The translations under genes were made by a program, and so were the position numbers. From NCBI GenBank assembly GCA_001768965.1, contig MEMY01000014.1, forward strand, positions 1 to 12,781: a DNA stretch of 12,781 nt. The letters run 5' to 3'. This DNA is from an archaeon RBG_16_50_20. Its GTDB lineage: Archaea; Thermoproteota; Bathyarchaeia; 40CM-2-53-6. The notes under the pieces were generated by a model, which searched no databases, was not told the DNA's origin, and worked only from the letters and a program-made list of their open reading frames with translations. Numbering within the stretch: position 1 is the first letter of the stretch; each line of letters opens with the position of its first letter. This document shows, in pieces, positions 5,897 through 11,297 of this stretch.

Positions 5897-7012
5897 CTAA
5901 CCTAATTCCTTGAGTCGTGCTGGCAAGTACTTATCGACAATGAAAGCTAGTCCGTATCTGCTGAAGGCTTCTTGTTCTGATTTTCGTTTTAATCTTAGAA
6001 AGGCTTCAATCTCTCTCTTCCATAGTTTGGTGTCGTATCTAGGATCCTTTTGAAGCTCATACAATCTTTTGATGTCCAGATCAGTGAGTGGATCACTTGG
6101 GAGCTTGTAGTCGACAATGTCGGAGGCATAGACCCCGGCCCATTTGGCGTCTGGGGTGTTCAGTTCGCGCAGGTGGGCGGCGTTCGCAGATCCTGCGATT
6201 ATGACATTGGCGATGTGCATTCCCCAGGGATCCGCGTCGCAGAAGATGTAAACCGGTAACCCCAGCTCTTGACTCATTCGCCTGATGAGAGCCCTTGTGG
6301 CACGCGGCGCCTGGCCGGCGGTGTGGATGAGCAGTGCCTTGTACTTATCGTGAACTCTCTCTTCAATGAAACGAGTGAACAACCCACCCTTCTCTATCGC
6401 GATTATTTTGTCGGCTTTGCACTCGGCGAATTCAGCATTGGTTAGGGCTGGGCCAATCATCATGCCGTCAGGGTGAGAGGCAAGATTCAGTTTCCTCCCT
6501 TCATATCCGCGTACCGTGTACTGAATCGTCAAATCGCCGAATATTGCGCTGCGTTCTTCTGGAAAGACGTTGAAGTCCTCTCTCGGATGTTCGAGAACTG
6601 TTTCAAGGTCTGTGATTATGTCGTCGCTCTCAGCCTGGTCGGTGAAGCTCATCTCGTAGGCCTGAGCGGAGTAAAATACGTCTCGCAGCGTCGAAGTCTT
6701 GCCTTCCCGCGCGAGCTCGTCGACGAAGGAACCTGTCCAGACAAGCTGAGTCAATGGACGGATGTGTCTAATATTGCGGGCACTGCGTCTGACGAAGCGT
6801 TCACCGAGAATATACTGTCTGGTGTGTTGGTCGTAGTGAATGTTTGTTATCGAGCGGCTTGGCATGCGCACTGATGGCCATTGCTTTTTTGAGAGTTGGG
6901 AGTAGAGCTGTTCGCCCAGACTCCTCAGGGCCGACAGAACTACGCTCTTCTTCTGTTCGACTCTACTCGGCGTCTTCGTCTTGGTCGTCTTCACTTTCTT
7001 CGATTTTTTCAT
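5897..7012 (-). CDS. top6A: DNA topoisomerase VI subunit A (Spo11-like)
   Basis: A 371-residue catalytic subunit of the type IIB topoisomerase; it cleaves both DNA strands through a tyrosyl link and relaxes or decatenates DNA together with subunit B. Order: a Lys/Thr-rich head (1-20), a winged-helix/CAP domain with STLRDVFYSAQAY whose Y114 is the catalytic tyrosine (same RDxFYS context as Spo11), and the Toprim domain with E207 in IIAIEKGG and D259/D261 in IFCDADPWG, the metal ligands. The length is typical. The ATG at 7012 lies inside the top6B coding sequence, overlapping it by 50 bases in another frame. No later start codon occurs before the conserved domain, and no strong Shine-Dalgarno is seen, so translation is probably coupled to top6B. 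All key residues are present; function is secure. Confidence 0.97.
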   Translation of the reverse strand: MKKSKKVKTTKTKTPSRVEQKKSVVLSALRSLGEQLYSQLSKKQWPSVRMPSRSITNIHYDQHTRQYILGERFVRRSARNIRHIRPLTQLVWTGSFVDELAREGKTSTLRDVFYSAQAYEMSFTDQAESDDIITDLETVLEHPREDFNVFPEERSAIFGDLTIQYTVRGYEGRKLNLASHPDGMMIGPALTNAEFAECKADKIIAIEKGGLFTRFIEERVHDKYKALLIHTAGQAPRATRALIRRMSQELGLPVYIFCDADPWGMHIANVIIAGSANAAHLRELNTPDAKWAGVYASDIVDYKLPSDPLTDLDIKRLYELQKDPRYDTKLWKREIEAFLRLKRKSEQEAFSRYGLAFIVDKYLPARLKELG

Positions 7013-8522
7013 ATCTCAAAACACTCTTGAGTAAGGGTGCAACATCAGGTGGCTTTTCTTTCTTGGCAAGCTTAGCAGAGAAGCCCGCAATCTTCGGAAG
7101 ATACTTTTGGAAAACGTCTAGCCTGTGCTTATCGTGTGCCAAGTGGATTTTCTTAGAAAGAAACAGTGACAGGCGTCGTGCGACTTCGCGAACAGCGTTT
7201 AGGACTTCCCTTTCAACGTCGGGTCGATCGGCGATAAACTCCTTTCCGACTGTCTTGTAGGGGACCTTGGTCGAGCATATGTGAACAAAGACAGCGATGG
7301 GCATGTCAGGTGAGGCCTTGTAGTGCCGCCAATCCATCTGGGTGTTGACGGCCTTCCACGAAACGTCGCTTGCCTCATCGAATAGGAGCGGTATTTTGTT
7401 AGCGAACCTGTAGAGTCTGATTCCACCTTTAGGTTCGATCTCTCCGCCATATGCTATTCCAACTTCCACGATGAATGGAAATCCCGAATAAGCTGAAGGT
7501 TTTCTTTGATAGACAGAAACGAATTCGGGGGATAGCTCCTTCTTTATCCCTGCTTCGAGAAGCTCCTCGCCGAGTGGTGATAGGCAGTTTGCGTCCGGCG
7601 CCAAGAACTTGTAGCTCTTCATCGCGTTTACGACGCGGACAATCTCATCTGGCGCGAGCTTCTTGGGGTTCTTCTTCGGTGGGAGTCCAACCTGCTGCAG
7701 GAACCCGGTCGCTATGGTCCTGCCGACCCGATGGAAGTGTGTCTTCATGAAACCCAGCATGGTGCGTTCTTTTGTGAGTTCGATTAGCCGCTTCATTGTC
7801 TCAACGTCCACGCCATATGGGTGGGGCAGAGTTTCCTGGGGCGGTTTAGGCATCTGCGTGGTTGCCCTTTCGAACCTGTAGAGTCTTCCCCTCGGGTCAA
7901 CGTAGGTTATGTTTGCGTAGGGAGCTACGATTGCTGTCTGCTGAAGATACTCCAGAACCTTCGGCATCGCCCTCGTGTAATCCGCTTCAGTCAGGAAGTC
8001 GATTACTGCTCCGTGCCATCGGTTGTCGTTCGGATGGGTCTTATGCTTGAGGATGACGGGTTTGTTCTTCTGAATATCGATTGTCAATTGATATTCGTGG
8101 ACCTTCGTGGGACCGGTGCTGGACATGATCGTTGCCTGACCGTGCGTGGTGACTTGGCCGTACAGGATCGCCATCTTCCCGCCGAGTCCGAAAGTTCCTC
8201 GGGTTTGTCGGAGTTTGTATTTTGATCCGAAAAGTACCTGCCCGAACGCGGATGGGATGATCTCGTGTGGTATACCAATGCCGTTGTCTTCAATATGGAT
8301 GCGATATATCCCTGGCCCATCGGTCGGACCCGATTCGTGGGAGACTCGAAGGTAGATATCAGGTGGAATCTCTCGAATTTCGGCGGCGTCTAGTGAATTC
8401 TCCACGAGTTCCCGGATCGTGGAGTAGATCGCTCTGGTGGGGTTTGTGAACCCAGCGATGTCTCTGTTCCTGTAGAAGAAGTCGGCTGCGGATATTTCTT
8501 GGAATACTTCCTGCAGTGACAT
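6963..8522 (-). CDS. top6B: DNA topoisomerase VI subunit B (GHKL ATPase)
   Basis: A 519-residue ATPase subunit that dimerises on ATP binding and gates strand passage by the A subunit. The GHKL Bergerat fold is complete: N-box RELVENSLDA (E38, N42), G1 box EDNGIGIP (D79) and G2 box GTFGLGGK (109-116). The H2TH domain follows around residues 230-310, including ERTMLGFMKTHF and the glycine-rich turn TGFLQQVGLPP. The transducer domain (about 345-480) contains VEVGIAYGG, RLYRFANKIPLLFDEASD and STKVPYKTVGKE, which holds candidate switch lysines for sensing ATP. The tail ends in an acidic run (EESEDDQDEDAE). The ATG at 8522 gives a standard N-terminal strap. It is 57 bases after the KH gene, with a TATA-like sequence between them, and overlaps top6A. 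Confidence 0.97.
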   Translation of the reverse strand: MSLQEVFQEISAADFFYRNRDIAGFTNPTRAIYSTIRELVENSLDAAEIREIPPDIYLRVSHESGPTDGPGIYRIHIEDNGIGIPHEIIPSAFGQVLFGSKYKLRQTRGTFGLGGKMAILYGQVTTHGQATIMSSTGPTKVHEYQLTIDIQKNKPVILKHKTHPNDNRWHGAVIDFLTEADYTRAMPKVLEYLQQTAIVAPYANITYVDPRGRLYRFERATTQMPKPPQETLPHPYGVDVETMKRLIELTKERTMLGFMKTHFHRVGRTIATGFLQQVGLPPKKNPKKLAPDEIVRVVNAMKSYKFLAPDANCLSPLGEELLEAGIKKELSPEFVSVYQRKPSAYSGFPFIVEVGIAYGGEIEPKGGIRLYRFANKIPLLFDEASDVSWKAVNTQMDWRHYKASPDMPIAVFVHICSTKVPYKTVGKEFIADRPDVEREVLNAVREVARRLSLFLSKKIHLAHDKHRLDVFQKYLPKIAGFSAKLAKKEKPPDVAPLLKSVLRYEKIEESEDDQDEDAE

Positions 8523-8551
8523 CAGAGTTCGCCTAGCTTTGCCAGTCTCAG

Positions 8552-8559
8552 GAATAAAG
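8552..8559 (-). promoter_or_regulatory. Candidate TATA box for top6B-top6A
   Basis: The minus strand reads CTTTATTC, centred about 34 bases before the top6B ATG, in the 57-base gap after the KH gene. This would give a leader of under 10 bases. It would allow topoisomerase VI to be expressed apart from the translation genes upstream. Sequence match is moderate. Confidence 0.35.
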
Positions 8560-8579
8560 CTGATGATGGGGGCATTGGG

Positions 8580-9158
8580 TCAGGTCGGTGGTTTCTGCCA
8601 GAGTTCAAGGGTTTCTCTCTTCTTGCTCTCGCTCTTCATCTTTCTAAGCAATTTGTACACGGTAGAATGTTGTTTGCCTTTGAGCAAGAGTTCTATTGCT
8701 TCTCTCGCATCAGTCACGGTCTCATATTCTCCAATCATCGAGATCGTATGCCCGTAGACCGAAACTTTCGCCTTTGTCATCTCCTCTATTAAACGACGAA
8801 TCTTCCCCTCGCGGCCGATAACGCGCCCTTTGAGTCTGGCAATGTCTCGCTCGTTTCGGCCGAAAGTTTCGCGCAAGTCGATTATGTCGAGGACTATGTC
8901 GTCGTCGACTAAAGTGAATGCTCGCTCAGGCGAGAAACCTCGTGCGATGGCGACCACGACGTCTCGTGCACGGAGGATCGTGGTTGGGTCTTCGGAATCC
9001 TCCTTCGGAACAACCTCAACTAGACCTGTTTCGCTCTGTATCAGCAGCCTTGTCCTGAAGGCTTGTTCGATCTTGCCCTTGATTGAGCCTTCCTTTCCGA
9101 TCAGTACGCCTACCCGTTCGAGGGGGATTATGGTGCTAACTCTGGTTTCCATCTTCAC
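8580..9158 (-). CDS. KH-domain RNA-binding protein of the Pno1/Dim2 type
   Basis: A 192-residue protein with two KH modules. The first has VGVLIGKEGSIKGKIEQAF (GxxG loop at 21-24), the second RVIGREGKIRRLIEEMTKAKV (loop at 115-118) followed by YGHTISMIGEY and a helix with DAREAIELLLKG. This matches archaeal homologues of Pno1/Dim2, which in eukaryotes bind the 3' end of small-subunit rRNA during maturation. The basic tail (LLRKMKSESKKRE) is normal. It overlaps the RIO1 gene by 23 bases; Pno1 and RIO1 act in the same late 40S step in eukaryotes, and the linkage suggests the same in this archaeon. The longest start is GTG at 9158; an ATG two codons later (9152) lies nine bases after GGTGG and is equally possible. 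Function inferred from family. Confidence 0.92.
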   Translation of the reverse strand: MKMETRVSTIIPLERVGVLIGKEGSIKGKIEQAFRTRLLIQSETGLVEVVPKEDSEDPTTILRARDVVVAIARGFSPERAFTLVDDDIVLDIIDLRETFGRNERDIARLKGRVIGREGKIRRLIEEMTKAKVSVYGHTISMIGEYETVTDAREAIELLLKGKQHSTVYKLLRKMKSESKKRETLELWQKPPT

Positions 9159-9957
9159 CTACCACCCATGATGTCAGCCTTTCGATACTCGGAACTGTGA
9201 CTCCTATCTTCGAGAAATATCCGTTAAGATGCTCTAAGTCCCTTTCGAGGAACATGCGCGCCATCGGATGCTCAGGTAGAACTGCTTGGGCGAAATCAAA
9301 AATTACTGGATCCAAATCGACCATCATAATGTTGTATTCACTAAGGTCTCCATGAACGAGCCGCCCTTTCTGGTATAATCGGCGCACTGCCTCCGCGATT
9401 TTGTCATATACTCGACCGGGGTGGTCTAAGGGAGTTTCCCTCAGTAGTGGAGCCGGGATGCCGTTTCGACCAATGAATTCCATCAGCAAAACATTTCCTT
9501 CCACGAAAATGGGGGCGGGTACGCGGACACCTGCCTGTTTAGCCTGTTGAAGATTTCGGAATTCCTTCAGAGCCCACAGATTTACCAGTGATCTTGTATC
9601 CATCTTTGTCCTCTTGAATCGCGGGTCACCTTGAATGTACATTACCCGTCCTTGCCTGAATTCGGCCGATGTGGTCAAGTAGATCTTCAAAGCGATGGGG
9701 TTCTTCCGCTTTCCTGATCCCCAGTATATGCGGGACTCTTTCCCTGAACGAACTACGCCATGTATGTTCTTAATGTATCCCCGATTAAGCATCCGGTAAA
9801 CGATCATGAGGGTGGATCTGTCGAAGACCTCTTCGAGCGATTCCATTTCCTCGCTACGCTTTTCCCTCATCAACCGCTTTACTTCGTAACGCGCCACTCG
9901 CCGGCGTAGCTTTCGCTCAGCCATGGACTCCAATTCCTCCACCCCTCTCACCGTCAT
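9136..9957 (-). CDS. rio1: RIO1-type serine/threonine kinase/ATPase
   Basis: A 273-residue RIO kinase, matching the family length. A basic helical head (MAERKLRRRVARYEVKRLM) precedes the RIO signature STLMIVYRMLNRGYIKNI. The nucleotide loop is VVRSGKESRIYWG, the ATP-binding Lys is in IALKIY (K91), the catalytic loop is VHGDLSEYNIM (D204, N209), and the metal-binding Asp is in IFDFAQAV (D221). All catalytic residues are intact. RIO1 works in small-subunit ribosome maturation in the cytoplasm. Start: ATG 9957 is 10 bases after the aIF1A stop; a second in-frame ATG at 9924 is preceded by a purine-rich GGTGGAGG and could be the true start. The 3' end overlaps the KH gene. Co-transcription with aIF1A is likely. 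Confidence 0.97.
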   Translation of the reverse strand: MTVRGVEELESMAERKLRRRVARYEVKRLMREKRSEEMESLEEVFDRSTLMIVYRMLNRGYIKNIHGVVRSGKESRIYWGSGKRKNPIALKIYLTTSAEFRQGRVMYIQGDPRFKRTKMDTRSLVNLWALKEFRNLQQAKQAGVRVPAPIFVEGNVLLMEFIGRNGIPAPLLRETPLDHPGRVYDKIAEAVRRLYQKGRLVHGDLSEYNIMMVDLDPVIFDFAQAVLPEHPMARMFLERDLEHLNGYFSKIGVTVPSIERLTSWVVGEDGNQS

Positions 9958-9967
9958 TGACGGGATA

Positions 9968-10282
9968 TCAGGCTGTGAGGCGACCTTGGCTACGAAGCCA
10001 GTTGGACTGGCTCTCCGTATACCTCCAGAGGATATCGCCTCTGCTATCAGTCTGGAAATCCCAAGGAGCCACCAGAACGGTATCGCCGACCTTGATCCAG
10101 ACCCGGCGCTTCATCTTGCCGCGAATTCTACACACTCGTTCATGACCATCCGCACATTTGACCATCAGTCTATCGTAACCCAACATTTGGGTTACTATGC
10201 CAAACATTTGGCCTTCACCCGGCATGACCATTTCCCTGAGTTCGCCTTCGCTCAGGACCTTCTTTTTCCCCACACTTCCCAC
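9968..10282 (-). CDS. eif1A: Translation initiation factor aIF1A
   Basis: A 104-residue OB-fold protein (about residues 25-90) of the eIF1A/IF1 family, which binds the ribosomal A site during start selection. The core shows GQMFGIVTQMLGYDRLMVKC, RIRGKMKRRVWIKVGDTVLV and GDILWRYT, all standard for aIF1A. The basic N-terminal head is present. Starts: GTG 10282 or GTG 10273; the second is preceded by GGTGG five bases upstream and would give MGKKKVLSEGEL, which resembles usual aIF1A starts, so 10273 may be correct. It is separated from DUF424 by 92 bases containing TATA-like sequence, and leads RIO1 by 10 bases. Confidence 0.96.
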   Translation of the reverse strand: MGSVGKKKVLSEGELREMVMPGEGQMFGIVTQMLGYDRLMVKCADGHERVCRIRGKMKRRVWIKVGDTVLVAPWDFQTDSRGDILWRYTESQSNWLRSQGRLTA

Positions 10283-10314
10283 CGAAACTATGTCGCGCTA
10301 CTATCGAGTCAGAC

Positions 10315-10322
10315 TAGATAAG
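10315..10322 (-). promoter_or_regulatory. Candidate TATA box for aIF1A-RIO1-KH
   Basis: The minus strand reads CTTATCTA, centred about 36 bases before GTG 10282 and 45 before GTG 10273. A second AT-rich run, TTTTCTAATA, lies at 10325-10334. Either could place transcription start shortly before the aIF1A start codon. Moderate match only. Confidence 0.3.
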
Positions 10323-10351
10323 CGTATTAGAAAACTTGAGGGGTCATTCCC

Positions 10352-10356
10352 AAAAA
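10352..10356 (-). terminator. Possible T-tract terminator after DUF424
   Basis: The minus strand has TTTTT within TTGCTTTTTGGG, about 20 bases after the DUF424 stop codon. Archaeal intrinsic termination can use short T runs without a hairpin. A single T5 is weak evidence. If real, it would partly separate aIF2-beta/DUF424 from the aIF1A unit. Confidence 0.25.
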
Positions 10357-10374
10357 GCAATGGTAGTTATTTTA

Positions 10375-10674
10375 TCACAGCCGAACAATCTGCACATGTG
10401 GGACGCCATCAATATGGAGCACTGCGGAAGAGTCTGCTAGGCCTTCTCTCACGGCTGCGTCGACTATCCCTTTTCCTACAAGGTTGATTACGTCAGCCGA
10501 ATCAATGGCTTTGAGTGCCTCTTCTATGCTCGCTGGTACTCCCTTGTAGAAATCAGCCTTAACCTCCAATTTCAACCTCCCCTCACGAAACGTTGAACCT
10601 AGGAGGTTTCTGTCGCAGACCGCTACCAGGATGTGTTTTGGATCTTTGAAGACATTCAGGAATACTTCGTCCAC
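10375..10674 (-). CDS. DUF424 family protein
   Basis: A 99-residue archaeal protein matching the DUF424 family: N-terminal strand VFLNVFKDPKHILVAVCDRNLLG, then RLKLEVKADFYKG, SADVINLVGKGIVDAAVREG and the C-terminal HIDGVPHVQIVRL. The family is small, archaeal, and found near translation genes, but has no demonstrated role that I know of. Placement directly after aIF2-beta fits. The start is GTG at 10674, 15 bases after the aIF2-beta stop, with AAGGG 8-12 bases upstream; no ATG is available. The start codon is in the same frame as the preceding stop. Coupled translation is likely. Family call is good, function unknown. Confidence 0.85.
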   Translation of the reverse strand: MDEVFLNVFKDPKHILVAVCDRNLLGSTFREGRLKLEVKADFYKGVPASIEEALKAIDSADVINLVGKGIVDAAVREGLADSSAVLHIDGVPHVQIVRL

Positions 10675-10689
10675 GATGCTGGCCCTTTC

Positions 10690-11100
10690 TTAGGATGGAA
10701 GGATCGAGGACTTCGCGCCACAGGCTTCACATCTGAGGAACAGATATCGACCTTCCTTCTCGACCTTCGTGTCAGGACGATTACAAATAGGACAGATCAC
10801 GAAGCGCTGTGCGTAGATCTGAAGTAGTCTGGTTACGGTTCCAACGTCAAATCGGCCCTGAAAGATTGCACGGGCACCGTCTAAGGAGGCTGCTGTCGCC
10901 ATTTCCCTGGATAGGAACTTTAGCAGGTGATGAGGGTCACGATTGAATCGGGTACTGATGTCTCCGAAATTCTGGATTATTGTCCTTCTGCCCATCCTGA
11001 TGCCAACCACCTTCGGTATTTCGAATCTCTCCCCTGTCCCGACAGTTTTCGGCAGGTCGGCATATGCCCTTTCCAGAAGCTTACTGTATTCTCCGCTCAA
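10690..11100 (-). CDS. eif2b: Translation initiation factor aIF2 subunit beta
   Basis: A 136-residue protein of normal length for the beta subunit of the aIF2 heterotrimer, which brings initiator Met-tRNA to the small subunit. The N-terminal helix YSKLLERAYADLP binds the gamma subunit in known aIF2 structures. The central domain has VVGIRMGRRTIIQNFGDIS and RDPHHLLKFLSREMAT, and a C-terminal zinc ribbon carries CPICNRPDT and CEACGAKSS (two CxxC pairs). The start is TTG at 11100: the frame is open far upstream but offers no other start codon near the conserved helix, and the length then matches the family. A weak AT-rich stretch (AACAAATACC) sits about 36 bases upstream. It is first of the seven-gene minus-strand block. 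Confidence 0.97.
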   Translation of the reverse strand: MSGEYSKLLERAYADLPKTVGTGERFEIPKVVGIRMGRRTIIQNFGDISTRFNRDPHHLLKFLSREMATAASLDGARAIFQGRFDVGTVTRLLQIYAQRFVICPICNRPDTKVEKEGRYLFLRCEACGAKSSILPS

Positions 11101-11297
11101 GGTTGCTTTCCGCGGGAAGATGGGATCCCCGGTATTTGTTGGTTCCTCTTTGAGAAAGAAAATGTTAATCAGATGATGCCGGTAGGACGGTTTCGGAGGG
11201 GCCGAAGCTAAACCGCAAATCAGTCGACAGCGAGGAGAACTTGCAGGCTGAGGGTTGTACTCATTTGCAAAGGCGGCCCGATTGGAGGCGACCTTAG
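11101..11297. other. Divergent intergenic region between aIF2-beta and metG
   Basis: 197 bases with no convincing gene or RNA. It should contain promoters for both directions. On the minus side CCAACAAATACC (11131-11142) is a weak TATA candidate. On the plus side no clear TATA box is seen near the expected distance from 11298; TCATTTGCAA (11261-11270) is the nearest AT-rich patch. A GCAAAT/ATTTGC pair (11215-11220 and 11263-11268) makes a long-loop inverted repeat of doubtful meaning. Confidence 0.5.
11284..11288 (+). promoter_or_regulatory. Shine-Dalgarno sequence deciding the metG TTG start
   Basis: GGAGG lies nine bases before TTG 11298, an ideal spacing. An in-frame TAG sits directly before that TTG, so no longer N-terminus is possible. 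This fixes the start. Confidence 0.75.

Noticed and set aside
6473..6874. 133-residue plus-strand open frame opposite top6A
   Set aside because: A shadow of a fully conserved topoisomerase subunit on the other strand; no start context and no recognisable domain.
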